64,000 nucleotides of DNA from Arthrobacter sp. StoSoilA2. GTDB taxonomy: Bacteria > Actinomycetota > Actinomycetes > Actinomycetales > Micrococcaceae. Positions within the stretch are counted from its first letter, which is position 1. Each line of letters begins with the position of its first letter. Of this stretch, positions 8,289 to 16,168 are shown in pieces. The notes under the pieces were generated by a model. The model had not been told where the DNA came from and did no database searches. It saw only the letters and a program-made list of their open reading frames with translations. Both the position numbers and the translations under genes were made by a program. The DNA lies in NCBI RefSeq assembly GCF_019977195.1, contig NZ_AP024643.1, forward strand, positions 4,340,001 to 4,404,000, read 5' to 3'.

Positions 8289-8328
8289 GATTACATATTC
8301 CTAGCGGTATCGCTACAAATGTGTAATC
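8289..8328. repeat. AT-rich imperfect palindrome between convergent genes
   Basis: GATTACATATTCCTAGCG (8289-8306) and CGCTACAAATGTGTAATC (8311-8328) match at 15 of 18 positions around a GTAT loop. It lies in the 187-bp gap between the convergent isomerase and lacI genes and is notably AT-rich for the region. It may be a terminator or a protein-binding site. The rest of the gap holds nothing I recognise. Confidence 0.55.
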
Positions 8329-8422
8329 ACCGCACGACGCCGAGAAAACCAGATCCACGCTTGGACCTGCGCCAGGTTGGCCAACGGCCTGCGACCGCGA
8401 CGCTCACGAAAACTGCAAGCAA

Positions 8423-9463
8423 CTAGGCTGTTTGGTTCTCCACAGGCAGCTCGGTGCTTCGGCGGAGTTTGACGGAGCCAACCACAGAGCCGCCATCAGG
8501 GTCGCCGGCCGCAAGCCTTCCAATGTCCTCCAGCGGCAGATACACCGTGGACAGGGCGGGACGGAAGTCCCGCAGTGTTTCAATGTCGTCAAAACCAGCG
8601 ATGTTTGCGTCACGGGGAATCCACACGCCCTGTGACCGCAATGCGGCTGTCACGCCGATGGCCATGACGTCGTTCACCGCGAAGATGCAGAGGCGTTCGC
8701 CGGAGGCCTTGATTCGTTCGGCCAGCGCCAGCCCGGCGTCGTATCCTCCCGCGCGGTTGAAGCCTGTACGGATAACCTCGGCGGGGTGCCGGCCGGTGTC
8801 GGCGAGTCCGCGCTGGAAGCCGCGGATCCGGTCATCGGAGGTCAGGAGCCCTTCAGGGCCGCCAACAACGACGAAGGCGCCCTCATGCACGGCAGCCAAC
8901 TGGTCAGCGAGCTCCGCGGCGAGGTCCTCGTTGGGCACCTCAACCACGTGGTAGCCCTCGTCGGTAGTGGAGCCCACGATCGGGTGACCTACGACGCCGA
9001 CATGCCCGCCATTACGGCAATAGCGATCCAACTCGGCAGCCAGCTCCACATTGCCCTGCTCGTCCTCGGGCCGTGCCGAGCGGGAACCGGCGATGACGAT
9101 TGAATCTGCGCGACGGGCCGCGAAGGCTGCCACAGCTTCCCGTTCATCCGAAGGAGCGCCGGAGGTGCTGGCCAACAGGACCATGCGGTTCTGTTGGCGA
9201 GCCGCCTCCTGGACGCCGCGGGCAATGGCCGAAAAGTAGGGGTCGGCGATGTCGTGGACAATCAGTCCGATGAGTTCCGAACTGGACTTTGCAAGCGCCT
9301 GGGCCTGGGCATTGGGGACGTAGCCGAGCTTTTCCGCGGCCTCACGGACGCGCTCCGCGATATCCTCTGCGGGCTTACGGGTGGAACCGTTGAGGACACG
9401 GGACGCCGTGGCAAGGGAGACCCCTGCCAAACGGGCAACTTCACTCAATGTGCTGGCGGCCAC
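8423..9463 (-). CDS. LacI-family transcriptional regulator
   Basis: A 346-residue repressor. The DNA-binding domain TLSEVARLAGVSLATASRVLNG is followed by the hinge and a periplasmic-binding-protein-like sensor domain (IGLIVHDIADPYFSAIARG, FAVNDVMAIGVTAALRSQGV, ANIAGFDDIE). The start is GTG at 9463 with GGAGG upstream. It is divergent from the oxidoreductase-DUF993-isomerase operon, and two LacI-type operators lie between them, so it probably represses that operon and itself until a sugar or sugar derivative binds. Confidence 0.9.
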   Translation of the reverse strand: MAASTLSEVARLAGVSLATASRVLNGSTRKPAEDIAERVREAAEKLGYVPNAQAQALAKSSSELIGLIVHDIADPYFSAIARGVQEAARQQNRMVLLASTSGAPSDEREAVAAFAARRADSIVIAGSRSARPEDEQGNVELAAELDRYCRNGGHVGVVGHPIVGSTTDEGYHVVEVPNEDLAAELADQLAAVHEGAFVVVGGPEGLLTSDDRIRGFQRGLADTGRHPAEVIRTGFNRAGGYDAGLALAERIKASGERLCIFAVNDVMAIGVTAALRSQGVWIPRDANIAGFDDIETLRDFRPALSTVYLPLEDIGRLAAGDPDGGSVVGSVKLRRSTELPVENQTA

Positions 9464-9531
9464 GAGGCCCTCCTTTTCTGCAAGCCTTCGAGACTGGCGC
9501 TAAAGAAATTATGGCAGTCTTCACCCATTTT

Positions 9532-9549
9532 TGGGAAAGCGCTTGCCAA
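9532..9549. promoter_or_regulatory. LacI-type operator 1
   Basis: TGGGAAAGCGCTTGCCAA is a near-perfect palindrome (7 of 9 half-site positions) around a GCGC centre. It is one of two matching sites between the divergent lacI gene and the Gfo/Idh operon. Confidence 0.75.
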
Positions 9550-9580
9550 CCCGGCTGGGCATAGTGCATGATCGATGCAA

Positions 9581-9598
9581 CGGGAATGCGCTTTCCCA
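9581..9598. promoter_or_regulatory. LacI-type operator 2
   Basis: CGGGAATGCGCTTTCCCA is the second site, 49 bp centre to centre from the first. Together they give a consensus near TGGGAAAGC-GCTTTCCCA. Two sites at this spacing suit cooperative binding or looping. Confidence 0.75.
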
Positions 9599-9660
9599 AC
9601 GTCTCGAATTGCAAACACCGGCAACGCACAGCGGCCGGCACACAAGGACCTGGAGAAAAC

Positions 9661-10830
9661 ATGGGCTACGAAACAAAGACGATCCGCATCGCCATGAACG
9701 GCATCACCGGCCGTATGGGTTACCGCCAGCACTTGCTGCGATCCATCCTCCCCATCCGCGACGCCGGTGGCTTCACGCTCGAAGACGGCACCAAGGTTCA
9801 GGTGGAACCGATCCTGGTTGGCCGCAACGAAGCCAAGATCCGTGAGCTCGCCGAACTCCACAAGGTCTCCGAATGGTCCACGGACCTGGACGCCGTCATC
9901 GCCGACCCCACGGTGGACATCGTCTTTGACGCCTCAATGACCAGCCTTCGCGCCGCCACCTTGAAGAAGGCCATGCGCGCCGGCAAGCACATCTTTACCG
10001 AGAAGCCCACGGCTGAGACCCTCGAGGAAGCAATCGAGCTGGCGCAAATCGGCAAGGAGTCCGGCGTCACCGCAGGCGTCGTGCACGACAAGCTGTACCT
10101 CCCCGGCCTGGTCAAGCTCCGCCGCCTCGTGGACGAGGGATTCTTCGGCCGCATCCTCTCCATCCGCGGCGAATTCGGCTACTGGGTCTTCGAAGGCGAC
10201 GTCCAGGCAGCCCAGCGCCCGTCCTGGAACTACCGGAAGGAAGACGGCGGCGGAATGACCACGGACATGTTCTGCCACTGGAACTACGTGCTCGAAGGCA
10301 TCATCGGCAAGGTCAAGAGCGTCAACGCCAAGACCGCCACCCACATCCCCGCGCGTTGGGATGAAGCCGGCAAGGAATACAAGGCCACCGCTGACGATGC
10401 TTCCTACGGCATCTTCGAACTCGAAACCCCGGCCGGCGACGAGGTCATCGGCCAGATCAACTCCTCCTGGGCCGTCCGCGTCTACCGGGACGAACTGGTC
10501 GAGTTCCAGATCGACGGTACGCACGGTTCCGCCGTCGCCGGTTTGAACAAGTGCGTTGCGCAGCAGCGCGCCCACACGCCCAAGCCGGTCTGGAACCCGG
10601 ACCTGCCCGTCACCGAATCCTTCCGCAGCCAGTGGCAGGAAGTTCCGGCCAACGCTGAACTGGACAACGGCTTCAAGCTGCAGTGGGAAGAATTCCTGCG
10701 CGACGTGGTGGCCGGCCGCGAACACCGCTTCGGCCTGCTCTCCGCAGCTCGCGGCGTACAGCTTGCCGAGCTCGGCCTGCAGTCCTCCGCAGAGCGCCGC
10801 ACCATCGACATCCCGGAGATCACCCTCTAA
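9661..10830 (+). CDS. Gfo/Idh/MocA-family oxidoreductase
   Basis: A 389-residue NAD(P)-dependent sugar or polyol dehydrogenase. The Rossmann domain starts RIAMNGITGRMGYRQHL, the dinucleotide-fold segment DIVFDASMTSLRAATLKKAMRAGKHIFTEKPTAE holds the EKP motif with the catalytic Lys, and the C-terminal domain has GGGMTTDMFCHWNYV. The start at 9661 has GGAGA upstream; the longer in-frame ORF from 9568 runs through operator 2 and is rejected. It is the first gene of a LacI-controlled three-gene operon and its stop overlaps the next start by one base (TAATG). Confidence 0.88.
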   Translation: MGYETKTIRIAMNGITGRMGYRQHLLRSILPIRDAGGFTLEDGTKVQVEPILVGRNEAKIRELAELHKVSEWSTDLDAVIADPTVDIVFDASMTSLRAATLKKAMRAGKHIFTEKPTAETLEEAIELAQIGKESGVTAGVVHDKLYLPGLVKLRRLVDEGFFGRILSIRGEFGYWVFEGDVQAAQRPSWNYRKEDGGGMTTDMFCHWNYVLEGIIGKVKSVNAKTATHIPARWDEAGKEYKATADDASYGIFELETPAGDEVIGQINSSWAVRVYRDELVEFQIDGTHGSAVAGLNKCVAQQRAHTPKPVWNPDLPVTESFRSQWQEVPANAELDNGFKLQWEEFLRDVVAGREHRFGLLSAARGVQLAELGLQSSAERRTIDIPEITL

Positions 10831-12044
10831 TGACGTCACTCATTCTTCCCACCAACGACGGCGGCACCCGCGAGTACCGCCTCCAGCCCGCCACTGCGTG
10901 GGTCAAGCCGAGCGCCCCGCTGACGGCCCGCCGCGCGTACGCCGCAGCCCACGTCATCCCTGAGGTCGCTGCTGACAACACCCCCGGCGCTCCGGCGCAG
11001 CTTGATTGGGATGCCACGCTGGCATACCGCCATGAGCTTTGGTCCTACGGACTTGGGGTGGCTGATGCCATGGATACCGCGCAGCGCGGCATGGGCCTGG
11101 ACTGGGCAGCTACCCAGCAGCTCATCAAGCGCACCGGTGCCGAGGCAGCTTCCGTTGTGGCAGCGGGCAACGCAGCAACGGCCGGCAAGTCCGTCCGGGA
11201 CCTTGTCTCCTGCGGCGCAGGTACGGACCAGTTGGATATCAGTGCACTCCCTGAAGGCGCGGCCGGCATCCAGGCCGTCATCGATGCCTACCGCGAGCAG
11301 ATCGCCGTCGTCAGCGAAGCAGGCCCCAAGGTTATCCTCATGGCCTCCCGCGCATTGGCCAAGGTGGCCAGCGGCGCCGACGACTACCTGCACGTCTACT
11401 CGACGCTCCTGCAGGAAGTTGACCAACCGGTCATCCTGCACTGGCTGGGCACCATGTTCGATCCCGCGCTGGCCGGATACTGGGGCTCGGATGATGTTTC
11501 CGTGGCCACTGAAACGTTCGTCAGCCTGATCCGCGAGCATGCGGACAAGGTGGATGGCGTGAAAGTCTCGCTTCTGGACGCTTCCCATGAGGTCGCCCTC
11601 CGCGCCAACCTTCCGGAAGGAGTCCGTCTCTACACGGGCGACGACTTCAACTATCCGGAGCTGATCGACGGCGACCAGAGGCACCACTCCGATGCCTTGC
11701 TGGGCATCTTCGCTGCCATCTACCCCGCTGCTTCGGTTGCCTTGCAGAAGTACGACGCCGGCCAAGGTGCAGAAGGTCGGGCCATCCTGGACTCTACGCG
11801 TGAGCTCGGAAAGCACATCTTCAGCGCACCGACGTTCTACTACAAGACGGGCATCGCGTTCATGTCCTGGCTCAACGGCAAGCAGCCCGGGTTCCAGATG
11901 GTTGGAGGACTGCACTCGGGACGATCTGTGCTGCACCTGGCCAAGACCTTCGAACTTGCCGATCAGGCCGGCTTGTTGAAGGACCCGTCACTGGCAGCAT
12001 TCCGGATGTCCGATTATCTGAGGATTAACGGAGTGGGCGCATGA
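10830..12044 (+). CDS. DUF993 family protein (dihydrodipicolinate synthase-like TIM barrel)
   Basis: A 404-residue protein of the DUF993 family, a TIM-barrel group distantly related to dihydrodipicolinate synthase, with conserved-looking YGLGVADAMDTAQRGMGLDW, VSCGAGTDQLD, VILHWLGTMFDPALAGYWG and VKVSLLDASHEVALR. The lysine in DGVKVSLLD sits where class I aldolases of this fold carry the Schiff-base lysine, which is an inference. No reaction is established to my knowledge. It lies between an oxidoreductase and an isomerase, fitting an aldolase-type cleavage of an oxidised sugar. Its stop overlaps the next ATG (ATGA). Confidence 0.8.
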   Translation: MTSLILPTNDGGTREYRLQPATAWVKPSAPLTARRAYAAAHVIPEVAADNTPGAPAQLDWDATLAYRHELWSYGLGVADAMDTAQRGMGLDWAATQQLIKRTGAEAASVVAAGNAATAGKSVRDLVSCGAGTDQLDISALPEGAAGIQAVIDAYREQIAVVSEAGPKVILMASRALAKVASGADDYLHVYSTLLQEVDQPVILHWLGTMFDPALAGYWGSDDVSVATETFVSLIREHADKVDGVKVSLLDASHEVALRANLPEGVRLYTGDDFNYPELIDGDQRHHSDALLGIFAAIYPAASVALQKYDAGQGAEGRAILDSTRELGKHIFSAPTFYYKTGIAFMSWLNGKQPGFQMVGGLHSGRSVLHLAKTFELADQAGLLKDPSLAAFRMSDYLRINGVGA

Positions 12045-12880
12045 GCGATTTTTCCAGACTCTCGCTGAACAGCGCAACTACCAAGAAGTGGACTCTTGCC
12101 GAAGCCGTTGACGGTTGTGCACGCGCCGGCATTCCCGCGATCGGACCGTGGCGTGACCGTGTTGCCGAGGCTGGGCTGGATAAAGCAGCGAAGCTCATCA
12201 AGGACGCCGGGCTCCGGGTTTCGTCCCTGTGCCGGGGAGGCTTCCTCACGGCGGCTGATGCTGAAGGTCAGGCTGCGGCGCTGGCCGACAATTTCGAAGC
12301 CGTCCGCGAAGCAGTCGCGCTGGACACCCAGGAGCTGTTCCTGGTGGTTGGCGGGCTTGCTCCAGGCGAGAAGGACGTGGTTGCTGCCCGCCAGCGCGTT
12401 GCCGACCGCCTCGAAGAATTGGTCCCGTTCGCTTCGGAGAACGGCGTACGGCTGGTGCTGGAGCCCCTGCATCCGATGTATGCCGCCGACCGCGCGCTCA
12501 TCTCCACCCTTGGCCAGGCCCTGGATCTCGCCGCGCCGTACGACGCCAGGACTGTGGGCGTCGCCGTCGATACGTTCCACGTCTGGTGGGATCCGGAACT
12601 TAAGGCGCAGATCGAACGTGCCGGGCGCGAAAAGCGCATTGCCTCCTACCAGGTATGTGATTTCAACCTGCCGATCGCTTCAGACGCGCTGCTATCCCGC
12701 GGCATGATGGGCGACGGCGTCATTGACTTCGCGACGATCGGCACCTGGGTCCGCGACGCCGGATACACGGGCGACATTGAGGTTGAGATCTTCAACCAGG
12801 AGATCTGGGACGCCGATGGCGACACGGTCCTGGAAACCATGAAGCAGCGTTACGCGGAGCTTGTCCTCCCGTACGCCTAA
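12041..12880 (+). CDS. sugar phosphate isomerase/epimerase-like TIM-barrel protein
   Basis: A 279-residue xylose isomerase-like TIM barrel. Likely metal ligands are Glu in LVLEPLHPMY, Asp in VGVAVDTFHVWW, the acidic residue in YQVCDFN and Glu in GDIEVEIFNQEIW. It is translationally coupled to the DUF993 gene and completes the LacI operon. It probably isomerises or epimerises an intermediate made by the oxidoreductase. It is unlike the lone isomerase at 7462 beyond the fold. Confidence 0.8.
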   Translation: MSDFSRLSLNSATTKKWTLAEAVDGCARAGIPAIGPWRDRVAEAGLDKAAKLIKDAGLRVSSLCRGGFLTAADAEGQAAALADNFEAVREAVALDTQELFLVVGGLAPGEKDVVAARQRVADRLEELVPFASENGVRLVLEPLHPMYAADRALISTLGQALDLAAPYDARTVGVAVDTFHVWWDPELKAQIERAGREKRIASYQVCDFNLPIASDALLSRGMMGDGVIDFATIGTWVRDAGYTGDIEVEIFNQEIWDADGDTVLETMKQRYAELVLPYA

Positions 12881-12911
12881 GAACCCCAACACCCCAACAC
12901 CCCAAGAACGT

Positions 12912-12949
12912 GGTCCTCCCGCGGATGCCCTAAGCTCCGCGGGAGGACC
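12912..12949. terminator. first hairpin after the DUF993 operon
   Basis: GGTCCTCCCGCGGA (12912-12925) pairs perfectly with 12936-12949, giving a 14-bp stem and 10-nt loop with no T-run. It directly precedes a second, stronger terminator. Confidence 0.6.
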
Positions 12950-12960
12950 GCCCCCAAAGC

Positions 12961-13000
12961 AAGCGAGCCCCTGCCCGGTCACGGCAGGGGCTCGCTTTTT
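12961..13000 (+). terminator. strong intrinsic terminator of the DUF993 operon
   Basis: AAGCGAGCCCCTGCC (12961-12975) pairs perfectly with 12983-12997, followed by TTT. This 15-bp stem with a 7-nt loop and T-run is a classic factor-independent terminator. Confidence 0.85.
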
Positions 13001-13153
13001 CGTACCGTTTTGTTTCAGCGGGGAGGCGCGGAATGCCCATGTTAGATAAGTGGTACATAGCTGAAACATTGCGTCGATGAGAGGAAACAATGGCCACCTA
13101 CGCTGGTTTCACCTGGACAAAGAGGTCCAAGAAACCACTGAAAGGACACCACC

Positions 13154-13333
13154 ATGATGCTCTTGAAGACTCTCAACTTTTTCCTGGACGCCAGCAGCAG
13201 CCACAGCGGCTCCTCAGGCGATTCCCCTGAAGAAAACTCGCCTGCTGCCACCTTCGCCTCGGAGCGCCTGTCGTCCAGCGCCTGGGAGGGCTGGTGGGAC
13301 GACGCCGACCAGGGCTTCCCTGCAGGGGCGTAA
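13154..13333 (+). CDS. small acidic serine/tryptophan-rich protein of unknown function, 59 aa
   Basis: The ORF has AAAGGA at 13142-13147 with good spacing and strongly GC-biased third positions, like real genes here. The protein starts MMLLKTLNFFLDASSS, is Ser- and Ala-rich in the middle and ends in an acidic tryptophan cluster, WEGWWDDADQGF. There is no recognisable domain and no signal peptide. A second ORF of 46 codons (13090-13230) overlaps its start in another frame with its own GAGAGG site and might be a leader. The region 13001-13153 otherwise holds only its presumed promoter. Confidence 0.45.
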   Translation: MMLLKTLNFFLDASSSHSGSSGDSPEENSPAATFASERLSSSAWEGWWDDADQGFPAGA

Positions 13334-13355
13334 TCCGCGCGGAGCCCCAGCCCGG

Positions 13356-13595
13356 CTACAGATTGGCGGGCACGTGGACCTGCGCGCGCGGAACACCGAT
13401 CAAGGTGAGAGTGCCGCCGTCGTTGGCTTGTAACTCCACCCGGATATTCCGGGTTCCCTCTTCGGGCTGGACGGAGCTGACGCGGAAAACCTCACCATGG
13501 ATTTCCACACTGTCGCCGTCGCGAACAGCCTTAAGCTTCCTGCGCGTGGTGCCGGACCCGTTGACGCGCTGCGCTTCACTTCTTGTCTTTGGCAT
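13356..13595 (-). CDS. small basic protein of unknown function, 79 aa
   Basis: The ATG at 13595 begins MPKTRSEAQRVNGSGTTRRK, followed by a likely small beta-barrel, VRDGDSVEIHGEVFRVSSVQ, and VELQANDGGTLTLIGVPRAQVHV. A longer in-frame ORF up to 13793 overlaps the upstream gene in a different frame and is rejected. The start overlaps the 3' end of the YihY gene by 20 nt, so the two are probably co-transcribed. The basic N-terminus plus barrel could bind nucleic acid, but no family is recognised. Confidence 0.55.
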   Translation of the reverse strand: MPKTRSEAQRVNGSGTTRRKLKAVRDGDSVEIHGEVFRVSSVQPEEGTRNIRVELQANDGGTLTLIGVPRAQVHVPANL

Positions 13596-14691
13596 CTGCG
13601 TTTCGTTCCCGGGCTTCGTTGGCGCGTGTTTCGTCTTCGTAGTTCTCACGAAGTTCCTGCCCGCGGCGGATAACTTCGTCTTCCTGCTTCTGCTGCTTAT
13701 CGCTGCGCTTGGTATCCTTCGGCGGGAGTTGGATGCTTTCTTCAGCTTCAATACCTCCCTGCAATTGCCGCCCGCGTTCCATTTCGGCGTCAAATTCCGC
13801 GCCGAAAAGCAGCGACATGTTCAGGATCCACAGCCAGAGCAGCATGATGATGACGCCTGCCAGCGTTCCGTAGGTCTTGTTGTAATTGCTGAAATTCGCA
13901 ACGTAGAAGCCAAAACCGAGCGATGCCAGGGCAAAAATAATCAGGGCAATGAGGGATCCCGGGCTCATCCAACGGAACTTGGGCTGCTTGACGTTGGGGG
14001 TGTAGTAGTAGAGCACCGCAATGACGATGACCACCAGCACGATCAGGACAGGCCACTTGGCGATATTCCACACCGTGAGGATCGTGTCGGACATTCCGAT
14101 TGCCTTACCTATAGCCTCCGCCACTGGTCCGCTCAGGACGAGCATCGCGGCGGCCAGTGCCGCGCCCACAAGCGCGACGACGGTCACGGCGAGCATCGTC
14201 CCGCGCAGTTTGATGAAGCCGCGGCCTTCATCCACTTCGTACACGCGGTTCATCGCCCTGCTGAAGGCCGTGGTGTACCCGGAGGCCGACCACAACGCCG
14301 CCAGGATGCCCAGGGCCAGTGCAAAGCCCGCCGCGTTGGAGCGCGTCAGTTCCTCAATGGGCTGCCGCATGGCATCAACACCGGGCCCTGGAGCGAACTG
14401 CTGCACGATGTCCAGCAACGCGTTGGTGGTTTTCCCGGCGTCGCCAAAGATCCCGATGAGGGAAACCAACGCCAAAAGCGCGGGGAAAAGGGAGAGCACT
14501 GCATAGTAGGTGAGGCCGGCAGCGGCATCGGGACACTGATCCTTGTTGAACTCCCGCAGCGTCCTCTTGGCTATATACATCCAAGTGGGCTTCACCAGGT
14601 CGTTGAGACTATCCGGCTTGCGCTCGTCTTCAGGGGCGGGAGCACTGCCCGCCTTCGCCGTGCTGGTGTGTGCTGAATTTTGAGTACTCAT
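13576..14691 (-). CDS. YihY/BrkB-family inner membrane protein
   Basis: About 371 residues with six or so hydrophobic segments. The family signature is visible: AAGLTYYAVLSLFPALLALVSL, then IEELTRSNAAGFALALGILAALWSASGYTTAF and the late WILNMSLLFGAEFDAEMERGR. The C-terminal tail of about 60 residues is charged (Lys/Glu/Arg-rich), consistent with a cytoplasmic end. The start is placed at MSTQN (14691), since AGGTG precedes it. The function of this family is not established; it was once wrongly called ribonuclease BN. Confidence 0.85.
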   Translation of the reverse strand: MSTQNSAHTSTAKAGSAPAPEDERKPDSLNDLVKPTWMYIAKRTLREFNKDQCPDAAAGLTYYAVLSLFPALLALVSLIGIFGDAGKTTNALLDIVQQFAPGPGVDAMRQPIEELTRSNAAGFALALGILAALWSASGYTTAFSRAMNRVYEVDEGRGFIKLRGTMLAVTVVALVGAALAAAMLVLSGPVAEAIGKAIGMSDTILTVWNIAKWPVLIVLVVIVIAVLYYYTPNVKQPKFRWMSPGSLIALIIFALASLGFGFYVANFSNYNKTYGTLAGVIIMLLWLWILNMSLLFGAEFDAEMERGRQLQGGIEAEESIQLPPKDTKRSDKQQKQEDEVIRRGQELRENYEDETRANEARERNADAKDKK

Positions 14692-14823
14692 GGGACACCT
14701 GTTCGTGGGTTGAGCATGCGCGAACAAACTGACCACTTAATAGTAAGCATGCTGATGAATTGCATGGAAGAACCAGGCGCAGAGATCCTGCGGATCCCGG
14801 AAACCGCCCCGCGGAAAGGTGCC

Positions 14824-16089
14824 CTACGCGGGTTTGCCCAGCAGGAATTCGGACGGCGATTCAATGACAGCGCGGATCACTTGACCCGCCGCGCCCAGCA
14901 GCGTCCCACTGTGCTCCAAACGCGAAACTGTGAGGCTTTCCGGCTTCAGCAGCCCCGGTGCGTATCTTTCCAAACTCGACAGCACTGCCGGTTTCAACCA
15001 ATCGGCGAGGACGGCAAAGTGCCCCCCGAGCACCACGGCTTCGACGTCCATCAGACGCGCAGAAGAGGCGAGCGCGATGCCCAGGTACCGTCCGGCGTCC
15101 CGAACTGCACGCTTGGCATGCGGCTCATCGGCGGCCAAGGCGGCGAGCAGAAGTTCGGTTCGCCTGCCAAGAGACCCCTCCGGGATGCGGGCAGCTTCGA
15201 AAATGGCTTCCTGGCCGGCGAATGTTTCCAAGCAGCCAGCCCCTCCACAGGAACATGAAGGCCCCTCGGGATGCACCACGATGTGGCCCAGTTCTCCGGC
15301 GGAACCGCCAGGTCCCGTGTAGAGCTCAGAACCGATGATGACCCCACCGCCAACGCCCACTTCGCCGGAAACGTAGAGGAAGTCCGAGGGGCCTTCGCCG
15401 TACCAAAGCTCACCAAGCGCAGCACTGTTTGCCTCGTTGGACAGCCTGACACCGAGCGGCGCGTCCTCCAGCAACGCCCGCGGATTCAATTGCTCGTGCT
15501 CCCAATGTAGGTTTGGAGCGGACAGGACGATGTCGTGTTGCTCATCAACCAGGCCGGGAACCGCAAGACCACCACCGAGGATCGTGATGCCGGCAGAGGC
15601 GGCTGCGGCTTTCGCCTGACCGGCCAGCACGCCCAGTTCGTCCATGACGGCACCCGGCTTGAGCCCGCGGTTGCGGGACTCCACCGTGGAACTGAATCGC
15701 AGGTTCCCGCCGAGGTCCACCAAGCCCACGGCCAGATAGTCGACGTTGATTTCCATTCCGACAACGCCCCGGCGGGAGCTGAGCTCAAGGCCCTGGCCTG
15801 GCCGCCCCCGCTCCCCATCGCGATACAGGCCCACCTCGGAGACGAGGCCTGACTCCACGAGATCGGCGACCAAACTCGACACCGCTGCCTTGGTCAGCCC
15901 CGTTCCAGCCGCCACCTGGGCGCGACTGGGCTTGGCGTCGCCGTTGCGGGCGATCGAATCCAGGACAAGCGAAAGATTACGACGGCGGACGTCACCAACG
16001 CGCCCCGGGGCCGCTTGCTCATTCACTCTGGCAGCCTCCTCAAGGGCTTGAAAGATTTTTGCGGGCTTCCATTGACCATGATCCATCAT
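14824..16089 (-). CDS. xylR: ROK-family repressor, probable XylR
   Basis: A 421-residue regulator with an N-terminal winged helix (DVRRRNLSLVLDSIARNG, SRAQVAAGTGLTKAAVSSLVADLVE) and a ROK sugar-binding domain with GGGLAVPGLVD, GEVGVGGGVIIGSELYTGPGGSAGELGH and the zinc cluster CSCGGAGCLETF. It is divergent from xylA, the standard place for the xylose repressor, so it should release its operator when xylose binds. An alternative start is the second ATG at 16086 or a GTG at the VNEQ segment. Confidence 0.85.
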   Translation of the reverse strand: MMDHGQWKPAKIFQALEEAARVNEQAAPGRVGDVRRRNLSLVLDSIARNGDAKPSRAQVAAGTGLTKAAVSSLVADLVESGLVSEVGLYRDGERGRPGQGLELSSRRGVVGMEINVDYLAVGLVDLGGNLRFSSTVESRNRGLKPGAVMDELGVLAGQAKAAAASAGITILGGGLAVPGLVDEQHDIVLSAPNLHWEHEQLNPRALLEDAPLGVRLSNEANSAALGELWYGEGPSDFLYVSGEVGVGGGVIIGSELYTGPGGSAGELGHIVVHPEGPSCSCGGAGCLETFAGQEAIFEAARIPEGSLGRRTELLLAALAADEPHAKRAVRDAGRYLGIALASSARLMDVEAVVLGGHFAVLADWLKPAVLSSLERYAPGLLKPESLTVSRLEHSGTLLGAAGQVIRAVIESPSEFLLGKPA

Positions 16090-16097
16090 CCCCCATA

Positions 16098-16116
16098 TAG
16101 TTCAGATTGAAAACTA
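16098..16116. promoter_or_regulatory. candidate XylR operator and xylA promoter region
   Basis: TAGTT (16098-16102) and AACTA (16112-16116) form an interrupted palindrome with 9-bp spacing, resembling the TTAGTTT...AAACTAA half-sites of known XylR operators. It overlaps a possible -35 TTGAAA (16107-16112) with a weak -10 TATCCA at 16131-16136. Confidence 0.45.
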
Positions 16117-16168
16117 ATTGGAGTGCTTTTTATCCATGGCCTCCCCGCCGCCTTGCAAAGGAGCAACA

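Noticed and set aside
12881..12909. CCCCAACA tandem repeat after the DUF993 operon
   Set aside because: Only about two and a half units; too short to treat as a meaningful repeat.
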